Source of the DNA: Flavobacteriaceae bacterium
Lineage (GTDB): Bacteria; Bacteroidota; Bacteroidia; Flavobacteriales; Flavobacteriaceae
Length of the DNA: 13,118 nucleotides
NCBI GenBank assembly: GCA_023262245.1
Contig: JALRDC010000114.1
Span: 1-13,118 of the forward strand
Direction of reading: 5' to 3'
The position numbers were made by a program, and so were the translations under genes. Shown piece after piece: positions 1-7,417 of this stretch. Every line of letters starts with the position of its first letter. Position 1 is the stretch's first letter. The notes beneath the pieces are model-generated. The model was not told the DNA's origin. It saw nothing but the letters and a program-made list of their open reading frames with translations, and did no database searches.

Positions 1-25
1 AGAGCATTTGTAACCAAAAGGCGAT

Positions 26-70
26 AAAAAAAATTCGCAACGTCATGTATCCGATTTAGTTGCGAATTTT
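26..70 (-). terminator. Intrinsic terminator of the tRNA-fMet gene
   Basis: On the minus strand the arms AAAATTCGCAAC (59-70) and GTTGCGAATTTT (30-41) form a perfect 12-bp stem around a 17-base loop. The 3' arm runs into eight consecutive U residues in the transcript (26-33 read in reverse). It begins six bases after the tRNA discriminator base, so it fits as the terminator of a single-gene tRNA transcript. Confidence 0.85.
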
Positions 71-75
71 AAAAG

Positions 76-147
<72 letters not shown>

Positions 148-157
148 ATTTGAAAGG

Positions 158-188
158 CAAATGTAACTAATTTAACTGTCTTTAGCAA
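158..188 (-). promoter_or_regulatory. Promoter of tRNA-fMet (Bacteroidota type)
   Basis: Reading the minus strand, TTG (186-188) is followed after 20 bases by TACATTTG (158-165), a perfect match to the Bacteroidota -7 consensus TAnnTTTG with the expected -33 spacing. Transcription would start near 151, a few bases before the mature tRNA 5' end at 147. The rest of 148-353 contains no gene that I can support, only this promoter and a candidate for der. Confidence 0.75.
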
Positions 189-329
189 GGCAGGGCTTAA
201 ATTCTAAAACAGAAATTTAAGTTACAACTAGTGTCATTAAGAGTGTATCTACAAGATCATTGTGTGGATTTTCTAGCAGCACTAAAAAAAGAAGAAAACG
301 TAGAATCAAAACAGCCGATAAAAAAGACC

Positions 330-337
330 TATTTTTG
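330..337 (+). promoter_or_regulatory. Candidate -7 element for der
   Basis: TATTTTTG matches TAnnTTTG and ends 16 bases before the der start codon, giving a leader of about 10 bases. No TTG lies at the expected -33 distance. Such 8-base matches arise by chance several times in AT-rich DNA, so position is the main support. Confidence 0.4.
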
Positions 338-353
338 CAATCAAATCATAACA

Positions 354-1655
354 ATGAGCAGTATTGTAGCCATAGTAGGACGCCCAAATGTCGGGAAATC
401 TACTTTTTTTAATCGTATGATTCAAAAACGCGAGGCAATCGTGGATTCCATTAGTGGTGTTACACGAGATCGCCACTACGGAAAGTCAGACTGGAATGGT
501 AAAACATTTACCTTGATTGATACAGGGGGTTATGTAGAAGGGAGCGATGATGTTTTTCAAAAAGAGATTGATAAACAAGTAAATTTAGCTATAGAAGAAG
601 CCGATGCAATTATTTTCATGGTTGATGTTGCTGACGGAGTCACAGGTATGGATCAAACCATTGCAACTTTATTACGAAGATCTCATAAACCTATCTTTTT
701 AGCTGTAAATAAAGTTGATAATGCCCTTCGAATACAGGATACACCAGAATTTTACGCTCTCGGAATTAAAAAGTTTTACTCCATTTCAAGTGTGAGTGGG
801 AGTGGTACAGGAGAACTTTTAGATGATTTAATTAAGGAGTTACCTGAAGTACAAGAAAATGAAACTTCCTTGCCTCGCTTTGCAGTAGTTGGAAGACCTA
901 ATGCGGGAAAATCATCCTTTATCAATGCTTTGATTGGGGAGGAGCGTTATATCGTTACGGACATTGCGGGAACAACTCGAGATAGCATTGACACTCAATA
1001 CAATCGATTTGGGTTTGATTTTAATCTTGTAGATACTGCAGGAATAAGAAGAAAAGCTAAAGTCAAGGAAGACATAGAGTTTTATTCTGTCATGCGTTCT
1101 GTACGTGCTATAGAGTATTCTGATGTTTGTCTTTTAGTAGTGGACGGAACTCGAGGTTTTGACGGACAGGTTCAAAATATCTTTTGGCTGGCTCATCGCA
1201 ATAATAAAGGAATTGTCATTTTAGTTAATAAATGGGACTTGTTAGAAAAAGATACTCTAGCATCAAAAAAATATGCAAATCAAATTCAAAAGGAGATAGC
1301 ACCTTTTACTGATGTACCTATTTTATTTATTTCTTCCCTAACCAAACAACGTATTTACAAAGCGGTAGAAACGGCGGTAGACGTTTATAAAAATCGTTCA
1401 CGAAGAATTTCCACAAAAGCCTTTAACAATGTAATGTTGCCCATTATTGAAAAAAACCCGCCTCCCTCCTACAAGGGAAAATATGTGAAAATTAAATTTT
1501 GCACACAGCTACCTACGCCGCATCCTCAATTTGCATTTTTCTGTAACCTACCTCAGTACGTAAAGGATCCCTATCGCAGATTTTTAGAAAATAAACTCAG
1601 AGAAGAATTTGATTTTAAAGGGATTCCGATACAGATATTTTTCAGAAAAAAGTAA
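354..1655 (+). CDS. der: Ribosome-associated GTPase Der (EngA)
   Basis: Der is an essential tandem GTPase that acts in the cytoplasm in late assembly of the 50S ribosomal subunit. The 433-residue product has both G domains intact. Domain 1 has P-loop GRPNVGKS (9-16), DTGG (56-59) and NKVD (119-122). Domain 2 has GRPNAGKS (180-187), DTAG (227-230) and NKWD (292-295). A C-terminal KH-like domain follows (about 350-433). Length is normal for the family. The frame stays open upstream to 231, but ATG at 354 is chosen because Der proteins begin within a few residues of the first P-loop (here MSSIVAIVG), and the 41 extra codons look like non-coding sequence. It diverges from the tRNA and converges with the MerR gene, the two stop codons being five bases apart. 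Confidence 0.97.
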   Translation: MSSIVAIVGRPNVGKSTFFNRMIQKREAIVDSISGVTRDRHYGKSDWNGKTFTLIDTGGYVEGSDDVFQKEIDKQVNLAIEEADAIIFMVDVADGVTGMDQTIATLLRRSHKPIFLAVNKVDNALRIQDTPEFYALGIKKFYSISSVSGSGTGELLDDLIKELPEVQENETSLPRFAVVGRPNAGKSSFINALIGEERYIVTDIAGTTRDSIDTQYNRFGFDFNLVDTAGIRRKAKVKEDIEFYSVMRSVRAIEYSDVCLLVVDGTRGFDGQVQNIFWLAHRNNKGIVILVNKWDLLEKDTLASKKYANQIQKEIAPFTDVPILFISSLTKQRIYKAVETAVDVYKNRSRRISTKAFNNVMLPIIEKNPPPSYKGKYVKIKFCTQLPTPHPQFAFFCNLPQYVKDPYRRFLENKLREEFDFKGIPIQIFFRKK

Positions 1656-1660
1656 GCGAC

Positions 1661-1987
1661 CTAAAGATTTTCTTTCAGTTGTTCTAACGAAGCCTTAATC
1701 TTTTCTAATTTGGAAAGGATCACTTGATTGGAACTATCCAGAGTCTTGAGTTGCAGCTGTTTTTTGGCACCCTGAAGGGTCAAGCCTTTTTCCTTAACAA
1801 GATGGTAGATAAACTGGATGGTAAGGACGTTTTCCGGAGTGTATTTTCGGGTACCACTTTGTTTTTTCTTAGGCTGAATTTCTTTGAATTCTTTTTCCCA
1901 AAAGCGGAGTAATGAAGGTTTTACGTTGAAAGCTTTTGCAACCTCACCAATGGAATAATATCGTTTTTCAGGAAGGTTTACATGCAT
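1661..1987 (-). CDS. Short MerR-family transcriptional regulator
   Basis: A 108-residue DNA-binding protein. Residues 11-31 form the MerR helix-turn-helix (YSIGEVAKAFNVKPSLLRFW), followed by the basic wing around 40-50 (GTRKYTPENV), a second helical pair near 67-78 (KGLTLQGAKKQL) and a C-terminal helix at 88-108 likely to form the dimer coiled coil. There is no effector-binding domain and no cysteine, so it is not a metal or drug sensor of the classical kind; its signal and targets cannot be read from the sequence. Its start codon lies one base after the stop codon of the upstream M23 peptidase gene, which implies co-transcription and probably translational coupling. It converges with der with five bases between stops. 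Confidence 0.9.
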   Translation of the reverse strand: MHVNLPEKRYYSIGEVAKAFNVKPSLLRFWEKEFKEIQPKKKQSGTRKYTPENVLTIQFIYHLVKEKGLTLQGAKKQLQLKTLDSSNQVILSKLEKIKASLEQLKENL

Positions 1988-1988
1988 C

Positions 1989-2966
1989 TTAATCCATGGA
2001 TTGATTCTCTTGTTTTGACTGCGTCAATAAAGCTTCAAATTCTTTTGGAGAAAGATTGCCATAATAGAAGTTCAAAGGATTAATTTTTTTATTGTCTTTT
2101 ATGATTTCGTAATGTAAGTGTGGACCAACGGATCTACCAGTATTACCAACATAACCAATCACATCTCCCCTTTTTACTTTTTGTCCTCTTCGAACATTGT
2201 ATTTGGAAAGATGAGCATACAAACTAATATATCCAAAACCATGATCAATGCGAATATGTTTTCCATAGCCAGAAGAACCGTTATCAGCTCGTTTTACAAC
2301 GCCATTTCCAGTCGCATAAATAGGTGTTCCTCTTTTAGCTGTGAAATCCATACCGTAATGTTTTTTTCTCACTTTAGTAAAAGGGTCTATGCGATATCCA
2401 AAACCAGATGCCAATCGAGTTAAGTCTTTATTTTTTATGGGTTGAATGGTTGGAATCGCTTCAATTAGAGCCGCTTTATTTTTTGCTAAATGTTCTATTT
2501 CGTCCAAGGATCGAGATTGAACTACCGTCTGTTTGGTTAGAATATCCAAGCGTTTTACTGTGTTAATGATCAGGTCGGAATTGTCGTAACCCTCTAAGTT
2601 TTTGTATCGATTAACTCCACCAAAGCCTGCTCTTCTTTGTTCTTCTGGAATCGAACTTGCTTCAAAATAAACCCGATATAAATTGTTATCCCGATCTTCT
2701 ATGTTGGAAACAACTGCTTCTAATTGGCTCAGTTTTTTGTTGAGTATGTCAAATTGTAGCTCGTAATTTTTTAATGCTCTTTTTTGTGCAATTTCAGCTG
2801 GGGTATTCAAAACATCGGAGTTGAGCAAAATCAGTAGTGAGGTTACTCCGAAAAAAATAGACGCGAGCACAAAGAGGATAATATTAGAGATATGATTTTT
2901 ATTAGTGACCGTAATAGGACGGTAAGAAAGCGTCTCTTGATCGTAATAGTATTTAACTTTACTCAT
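1989..2966 (-). CDS. Membrane-anchored M23 (LytM) peptidase
   Basis: A 325-residue cell-wall peptidase predicted to cut peptide cross-links in periplasmic peptidoglycan. It has a short cytoplasmic N-terminus, one membrane segment (about 28-49), a coiled-coil-like stretch (about 57-95), a linker, and a C-terminal LytM domain (about 185-300). Zinc ligands are present: H203 and D207 in HYGMD, and H285 in HLH (283-285). The catalytic histidines are H252 (YAHLS) and H283. All key residues are intact, so it should be an active peptidase rather than a degenerate EnvC/NlpD-like activator. Start at 2966 gives the usual Lys-rich N-terminus. It is first in a two-gene unit with the MerR gene and diverges from alaS across 139 bases. 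Confidence 0.93.
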   Translation of the reverse strand: MSKVKYYYDQETLSYRPITVTNKNHISNIILFVLASIFFGVTSLLILLNSDVLNTPAEIAQKRALKNYELQFDILNKKLSQLEAVVSNIEDRDNNLYRVYFEASSIPEEQRRAGFGGVNRYKNLEGYDNSDLIINTVKRLDILTKQTVVQSRSLDEIEHLAKNKAALIEAIPTIQPIKNKDLTRLASGFGYRIDPFTKVRKKHYGMDFTAKRGTPIYATGNGVVKRADNGSSGYGKHIRIDHGFGYISLYAHLSKYNVRRGQKVKRGDVIGYVGNTGRSVGPHLHYEIIKDNKKINPLNFYYGNLSPKEFEALLTQSKQENQSMD

Positions 2967-3019
2967 AAAGTTTTATAAATTTTCGTTTCTTTTGCAGTAT
3001 CAAATACAAATCAATGCGT

Positions 3020-3027
3020 CAAAGATA
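3020..3027 (-). promoter_or_regulatory. Candidate -7 element for the M23-MerR unit
   Basis: On the minus strand TATCTTTG matches TAnnTTTG and lies 54 bases upstream of the M23 start codon. No TTG is found at the right distance for a -33 element, so this is a tentative call. It lies in the divergent region shared with alaS. Confidence 0.4.
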
Positions 3028-3062
3028 TAAAATTTGACTCTAATGATTGGTTTTTAACGTTT

Positions 3063-3093
3063 GTTGCAAAGAAAGATGCAGCAACTATTTTAA
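3063..3093 (+). promoter_or_regulatory. Candidate alaS promoter with overlapping dyad
   Basis: TTG (3064-3066) and TATTTTAA (3086-3093) are 19 bases apart. The second matches four of the six fixed positions of TAnnTTTG. The start of transcription would fall near 3100, leaving a very short leader before the ATG at 3106. A small dyad, GTTGC (3063-3067) and GCAAC (3081-3085), spans the spacer. Confidence 0.4.
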
Positions 3094-3105
3094 AGAGAAA
3101 ATGGA

Positions 3106-5721
3106 ATGAAGTCCACCGAAGTTAGACAACAGTTTTTAGATTTTTTTGCATCCAAAGCCCATCAAATCGTTCCTTCAGCACCTATGGTAATAAAGGACGA
3201 CCCAACCCTGATGTTTACCAATGCAGGGATGAATCCGTTTAAAGAGTATTTTTTAGGAAATGCTGAACCTAGCTCAAAACGCATTGCAGATACTCAGAAA
3301 TGCCTTCGTGTTTCAGGAAAGCATAATGATCTTGAAGAAGTAGGAATTGATACGTATCACCATACTTTTTTTGAAATGCTTGGAAATTGGAGCTTTGGAG
3401 ATTACTTTAAAAAAGAAGCAATCGAATGGGCATGGGAACTTTTGACAGCGGTCTATAAAATTGACCCTAATAAGCTTTACGTTACCATTTTTGAAGGTGC
3501 CCCAGACGAGAATATATCTAAAGACAATGAGTCTTATAACTATTGGAAACAAATTCTTCCTGAAGATCGAATCTTGTTGGGAAATAAAAAAGATAATTTT
3601 TGGGAGATGGGAGATCAAGGACCTTGTGGGCCTTGTTCTGAAATACATGTTGACATCCGCTCTGAAGAAGAAAAGGCACAGACCCCTGGAGCCGAATTGG
3701 TCAATCAAGACCATCCTCAAGTCATTGAAGTATGGAATTTAGTCTTTATTGAATTTAATCGTAAAGCAGATGGAAGTTTGGAAAAACTACCCAATAAACA
3801 TATCGATACTGGAATGGGGTTTGAACGCCTGTGTATGGTTTTACAAGACAAAACCTCCAACTATGATACCGATGTTTTTACTCCCCTCATCAGAGAGATT
3901 GAAACACTAACCAATTCCTCCTATGGAGCGTCAGAAAAAACTGACAGAGCCCTACGCGTTATAGCAGACCATCTCCGGACGGTTTATTTTGCGATAGCTG
4001 ACGGGCAACTTCCTAGTAATACAGGAGCAGGCTATGTTATCAGAAGAATACTCAGAAGGGCTATTCGGTATGGGTTTACTTTTTTGAATCAAAAAGAGCC
4101 CTTTATCCACCTTTTAGTAAAAATCTTATCTCAACAAATGGGAACCGCTTTCCCCGAGTTGGTCAAAGAGCAGCAGTTAGCTTTTAATGTTATAAAAGAA
4201 GAAGAAAACTCTTTCTTGAAAACACTTGAACAAGGACTTGTGCTTTTAGAATCCATTCTTAACGAAACCAAAGGAAAGCTTGTAGAAGGAGGGAAGGCTT
4301 TTGAACTTTACGACACTTTTGGTTTTCCATTTGATTTAACAGCACTCATTGCACACGAAAGAGGTTACAGCATAGATCAAGAAGGATTTAATAAAGCAAT
4401 GGAAGCTCAAAAATCAAGATCTCGTGCTGCCGCTGCTTCAAAAGCAGGGGATTGGGTAATCCTCAATGAATCAGATTCAGAATCTTTTGTAGGATATGAT
4501 CACCTGAGTACCCAGGTAAAGATTGCGCGCTATCGAAAAATGGCCACTGCCAAAGATGGAGAATTTTATCAATTGGTCTTTGATACTACTCCATTCTATC
4601 CTGAAGGGGGAGGACAAGTTGGAGATAAGGGATATTTAGAATCGCCCAATGGGGATGTTTTCTATATATTGGACACCAAAAAGGAAAATAATTTAATCAT
4701 CCATTTTTGTAAAAATTTACCTGAAAAACTGGATTCAGCGTTTAATGCAGTTGTGGATCCAAAACAACGCTTCCGTTCTTCTTGTAATCACACAGCAACA
4801 CATTTAATGCATCAAGCCTTACGTTCTGTATTGGGATCTCATGTAGAGCAAAAAGGGTCAATGGTACATTCGGGAATGTTTCGTTTTGATTTTTCTCATT
4901 TTTCAAAAGTAAGTGCAGATGAACTCAAGGAAGTTGAACAATTTGTAAATGCTAGAATTCAAGAAAAATTACCCTTGGAAGAAGGCAGGAAAACCCCTTA
5001 TAAAGAAGCAATCAAACAAGGAGCAATGGCTCTTTTTGGTGAAAAATACGGAGAGGAAGTACGTACCATTCGTTTTGGTCAATCCATTGAGTTATGTGGG
5101 GGAACACATGTTTTGAATACCTCTGAAATATGGCATTTTAAAATTACTTCTGAGAGTGCAGTAGCCTCAGGAATCAGAAGAATTGAGGCCATTACAGGAG
5201 ATGCTGCAAAGAAGTATTTTGAAGAACAAACAGCTCTTTTGGAAAATGTAAATAAACTTTTAAAGCAAGCTCAAGATCCTTTAAAAGCCCTCCAAAGTTT
5301 ACAAGACGAAAACAGTTCGCTTAAAAAAGAATTGCAAACACTTTCAAAACTGAAAGCCAAAGTATTGATTGACGAATTGTCAAAAGAATTGAAAACGGTA
5401 TCTGGGATCCAATTTATTGCGAAAGAAGTTGATTTAGATGCACAGGGGATGAAAGATCTTTCCTTCGAACTGGGAGATCAATTGGATAAAGCAATATTGG
5501 TTTTAGGATCTCGTAAAACAGGCAAACCGTTATTGAGTTGTTATCTTTCTAAATCGTTAGTTTCTGACGAAGGAAAAGATGCTGGAAAAATTATTAGAGC
5601 TCTTGGACAATACATTCAAGGTGGGGGTGGAGGACAAGCCTTCTTTTCTACCGCTGGAGGGAAACGTCCAGAGGGAATTCCAGAAGCCTTAAATGCTGCT
5701 GAAAAGCTTTGTTTTTCTTAG
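3106..5721 (+). CDS. alaS: Alanyl-tRNA synthetase
   Basis: Charges tRNA-Ala with alanine and removes mischarged serine or glycine. The 871 residues cover the full family architecture. The class II catalytic core (about 1-250) opens with the typical FxxxFxSKxH-type start. A tRNA-recognition helical domain follows (to about 460). The editing domain has HTATH (562-566) and the zinc site completed by C664 and H668 in CGGTH. A helical linker (about 700-765) leads to the C-Ala domain with the glycine tract 839-843. Start at 3106 is the only sensible one: the ATG five bases earlier hits a stop after two codons. It diverges from the M23 gene and converges with the DUF4136 lipoprotein gene, with a single base between the two stops. 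Confidence 0.98.
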   Translation: MKSTEVRQQFLDFFASKAHQIVPSAPMVIKDDPTLMFTNAGMNPFKEYFLGNAEPSSKRIADTQKCLRVSGKHNDLEEVGIDTYHHTFFEMLGNWSFGDYFKKEAIEWAWELLTAVYKIDPNKLYVTIFEGAPDENISKDNESYNYWKQILPEDRILLGNKKDNFWEMGDQGPCGPCSEIHVDIRSEEEKAQTPGAELVNQDHPQVIEVWNLVFIEFNRKADGSLEKLPNKHIDTGMGFERLCMVLQDKTSNYDTDVFTPLIREIETLTNSSYGASEKTDRALRVIADHLRTVYFAIADGQLPSNTGAGYVIRRILRRAIRYGFTFLNQKEPFIHLLVKILSQQMGTAFPELVKEQQLAFNVIKEEENSFLKTLEQGLVLLESILNETKGKLVEGGKAFELYDTFGFPFDLTALIAHERGYSIDQEGFNKAMEAQKSRSRAAAASKAGDWVILNESDSESFVGYDHLSTQVKIARYRKMATAKDGEFYQLVFDTTPFYPEGGGQVGDKGYLESPNGDVFYILDTKKENNLIIHFCKNLPEKLDSAFNAVVDPKQRFRSSCNHTATHLMHQALRSVLGSHVEQKGSMVHSGMFRFDFSHFSKVSADELKEVEQFVNARIQEKLPLEEGRKTPYKEAIKQGAMALFGEKYGEEVRTIRFGQSIELCGGTHVLNTSEIWHFKITSESAVASGIRRIEAITGDAAKKYFEEQTALLENVNKLLKQAQDPLKALQSLQDENSSLKKELQTLSKLKAKVLIDELSKELKTVSGIQFIAKEVDLDAQGMKDLSFELGDQLDKAILVLGSRKTGKPLLSCYLSKSLVSDEGKDAGKIIRALGQYIQGGGGGQAFFSTAGGKRPEGIPEALNAAEKLCFS

Positions 5722-5722
5722 T

Positions 5723-6250
5723 TCAATCTAAGGTAGGAGGATAATTTTGAACGATTTCTTCAACAAAAGTTGCAATGCGTTGATCTCTGTTGCGGGTATG
5801 TTCACTAATCCCACCTTTACCTTTTCCTTGCCAAACGAGTTGCTTGGTTGTAGCATCTATAATATTTACATATAAAGTGCCTTCGGTTCTAGTAGTCACA
5901 TTACTGAACCCGGGACCACCTCCCCAAAACCAAGGATTAAAGCCCCAGCCCCAGCCAAAGTTATTCCAATTGTTGACATAAATTTGTTCTTTTGCTTTAG
6001 TGGTAAATCCTATAAGGATATCAGGGGTTTCAGATTTGGAAAGACCTTTAAGACTCATTTGTGTGTCTAATGCTTTAAGAATACGGCGTTTGTCTAAATC
6101 AGAAATATCTACTTTATCTATCTCAGGTTTAAAATAGGCAAAGGTTTCATAGGCTGAAAAATCAACCCCGCTGTCAAAATCGGAGTATACTCTAATGGAA
6201 GAGCAACTAGTAAAAAGAATAAGTATAAAAAGGAGAACCGTATTTTTCAT
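5723..6250 (-). CDS. DUF4136 family lipoprotein
   Basis: A 175-residue predicted lipoprotein of unknown function. Residues 1-16 form a lipoprotein signal peptide with lipobox FTSC and lipidated Cys16. The residues after the cysteine show no acidic surface-export signal, so it is probably held on the periplasmic side. The DUF4136 hallmark follows, a DFD...DFSAYETFAYF-like segment at about 24-40. Residues 93-115 are rich in Trp, Phe, Gly and Asn, as in many relatives. A C-terminal portion (VNIIDATTKQLVWQG) matches the family end. ATG at 6250 is preferred over the upstream in-frame ATG at 6289 because it places a standard signal peptide at the N-terminus. It lies downstream of the DUF5522 gene with 63 bases between. 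Confidence 0.88.
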   Translation of the reverse strand: MKNTVLLFILILFTSCSSIRVYSDFDSGVDFSAYETFAYFKPEIDKVDISDLDKRRILKALDTQMSLKGLSKSETPDILIGFTTKAKEQIYVNNWNNFGWGWGFNPWFWGGGPGFSNVTTRTEGTLYVNIIDATTKQLVWQGKGKGGISEHTRNRDQRIATFVEEIVQNYPPTLD

Positions 6251-6286
6251 ATCAAAAGTTTTAACCATACCGTAGCTACACAGAAT

Positions 6287-6294
6287 CAAAAATA
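6287..6294 (-). promoter_or_regulatory. Candidate -7 element for the DUF4136 gene
   Basis: On the minus strand TATTTTTG matches TAnnTTTG and lies 36 bases upstream of the chosen start at 6250. This also favours that start over the ATG at 6289, which would lie upstream of or within the element. No clear -33 TTG is present. Confidence 0.4.
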
Positions 6295-6313
6295 ATGCCG
6301 AAAATCTTTTTTA

Positions 6314-6469
6314 TTAATGCTTTGGATTAAAATCATAGGGACAATGTCGACAATTACTTTGACAACAGTATCCTCGTTTAAGATGGTATTTTTCTGTAAA
6401 TACCTTATAACCCTCTGGGGTCAAATAAAAATCTCCTTCTTCTAAAGGAGGCAAAGAACCTAGCCCCAT
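6314..6469 (-). CDS. DUF5522 small cysteine protein
   Basis: A 51-residue protein that I recognise as DUF5522, a family of unknown function common in Bacteroidota. The N-terminal half (EEGDFYLTPEGYKVFTEKYH) is followed by the signature KRGYCC (31-36) and CRHCPY (40-45). Cys35, Cys36, Cys40 and Cys43 plus His42 form a compact cluster that could bind zinc or an iron-sulfur centre; this is inference, as the family has no characterised role known to me. The start ATG at 6469 is the only one possible, as a stop codon lies three codons upstream in frame. The gene diverges from the PLP enzyme gene with 18 bases between start codons, and reads toward the DUF4136 gene. Confidence 0.88.
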   Translation of the reverse strand: MGLGSLPPLEEGDFYLTPEGYKVFTEKYHLKRGYCCQSNCRHCPYDFNPKH

Positions 6470-6476
6470 TATTACT

Positions 6477-6484
6477 TATTTTTG
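6477..6484 (+). promoter_or_regulatory. Candidate -7 element for the PLP enzyme operon
   Basis: TATTTTTG matches TAnnTTTG but ends only three bases before the ATG at 6488. If real, the transcript would be leaderless or nearly so. No -33 TTG at the right distance. Could be coincidence. Confidence 0.3.
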
Positions 6485-6487
6485 ACA

Positions 6488-7417
6488 ATGCAATTTTTCG
6501 ATTTTTCCAAAAGTAGTATAAATCAGTCGCTTGACCTTATCAAAGGACATTCTATTGTGATTAAAAGAGAAGATTTGATTCATCCTGTGATTTCGGGAAA
6601 TAAGTTTCGAAAATTAAAATATGTGTTTCAAGAGGTGTTTCAAAAGAAGATACCATTAGTAATTACTTTTGGGGGTGCTTTTTCCAATCATCTTGCTGCA
6701 ACTGCCTGTGCTGGAAAAGCTTTAGGAGTAGCCACAATTGGAATTGTAAGAGGAGCAGAGTGGAAAAATAAAATTTCCAAGAGTCCCACCCTTTCCTATT
6801 GCATACAACAGGGAATGCAATTGTATTGTGTTTCAAGAGCCGCTTATGCACAAAAGGAAAAGGCTGCTGAAATTCAAAAGATATTAAACAAGTTTCAGCG
6901 ATTTAAATTAATTCCTGAAGGAGGAACAGAACCTCTAGCAATAAAGGGGTGTACAGAAATTTTAAATGAAAAAGATCATGATTTTGATGTCATCTGTACG
7001 AGTGTTGGAACGGGAGGGACGCTCACCGGATTGATTCAAGCGGCGGAATCTCATCAAAAAGTAATAGGCTTTAACGCCTTAAAAAATCCGAATATAGAAA
7101 AAGTAATCCGCTCCCATACAAAATCAGATCATTGGGAAATAAACAACCAATATACCTTTGGAGGATACGCAAAAGTAAATTTGGAATTAATCCATTTTAT
7201 GAATGCATTTTATCAACAATACCAAATTCCATTAGATCCAATCTATACAGGGAAGATGCTTTTTGCTATTTTTGATCTGGTTAAGGCACAACAATGGAAA
7301 TGGGGAAAGCGAATTTTAATTATTCACACTGGGGGATTACAAGGTATAGCCGGAATGAATCTTCAGCTTCAAAAAAAGAATTTACCCCTTTTAACCTATG
7401 CAAAGGACTTATTCTAA
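6488..7417 (+). CDS. PLP-dependent D-cysteine desulfhydrase / ACC deaminase-like enzyme
   Basis: A 309-residue fold-type II PLP enzyme of the 1-aminocyclopropane-1-carboxylate deaminase / D-cysteine desulfhydrase family. The Schiff-base lysine is K39 in SGNKFRKLKY. The substrate-contacting loop FGGAFSNH is at 61-68. The phosphate-binding loop is TSVGTGGTLTGL (171-182). YTGK (253-256) and HTGGLQG (280-286) close the active site. In this family most bacterial members act on D-cysteine or related D-amino acids; true ACC deaminase needs residues I cannot verify here, so substrate is left open. ATG at 6488 is used rather than the TTG two codons earlier. It heads a plus-strand unit with the glucosaminidase and hemL genes, whose shared metabolic logic is unclear. 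Confidence 0.88.
   Translation: MQFFDFSKSSINQSLDLIKGHSIVIKREDLIHPVISGNKFRKLKYVFQEVFQKKIPLVITFGGAFSNHLAATACAGKALGVATIGIVRGAEWKNKISKSPTLSYCIQQGMQLYCVSRAAYAQKEKAAEIQKILNKFQRFKLIPEGGTEPLAIKGCTEILNEKDHDFDVICTSVGTGGTLTGLIQAAESHQKVIGFNALKNPNIEKVIRSHTKSDHWEINNQYTFGGYAKVNLELIHFMNAFYQQYQIPLDPIYTGKMLFAIFDLVKAQQWKWGKRILIIHTGGLQGIAGMNLQLQKKNLPLLTYAKDLF
6508..6515 (-). promoter_or_regulatory. Candidate -7 element for the DUF5522 gene
   Basis: On the minus strand TACTTTTG matches TAnnTTTG, with a TTG (6541-6543) 25 bases upstream, slightly longer than usual. It lies inside the first codons of the PLP enzyme gene, about 40 bases from the DUF5522 start. If used, the divergent transcripts overlap at their 5' ends. 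Confidence 0.3.

Noticed and set aside
231..353. In-frame upstream extension of der by 41 codons (GTG start)
   Set aside because: The added residues do not match the family, which begins just before the first P-loop, and the stretch contains a plausible -7 element.
1661..1700. Terminator for merR from the T run read on the minus strand near 1643-1655
   Set aside because: No stable GC-containing hairpin precedes the T run, and it lies in the der coding end.
3313..3720. 135-codon open frame on the minus strand inside alaS
   Set aside because: Shadow of the conserved alaS reading frame; the translation is low-quality and resembles no protein.
5912..5981. Trp/Gly/Phe-rich tract in the DUF4136 protein as a novel repeat or adhesive motif
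   Set aside because: Such aromatic-glycine tracts recur in DUF4136 proteins of this phylum; no regular repeat unit is present.
6251..6289. Longer DUF4136 product starting at the ATG at 6289
   Set aside because: It would put 13 residues ahead of a complete lipoprotein signal peptide, and the candidate -7 element overlaps that start.
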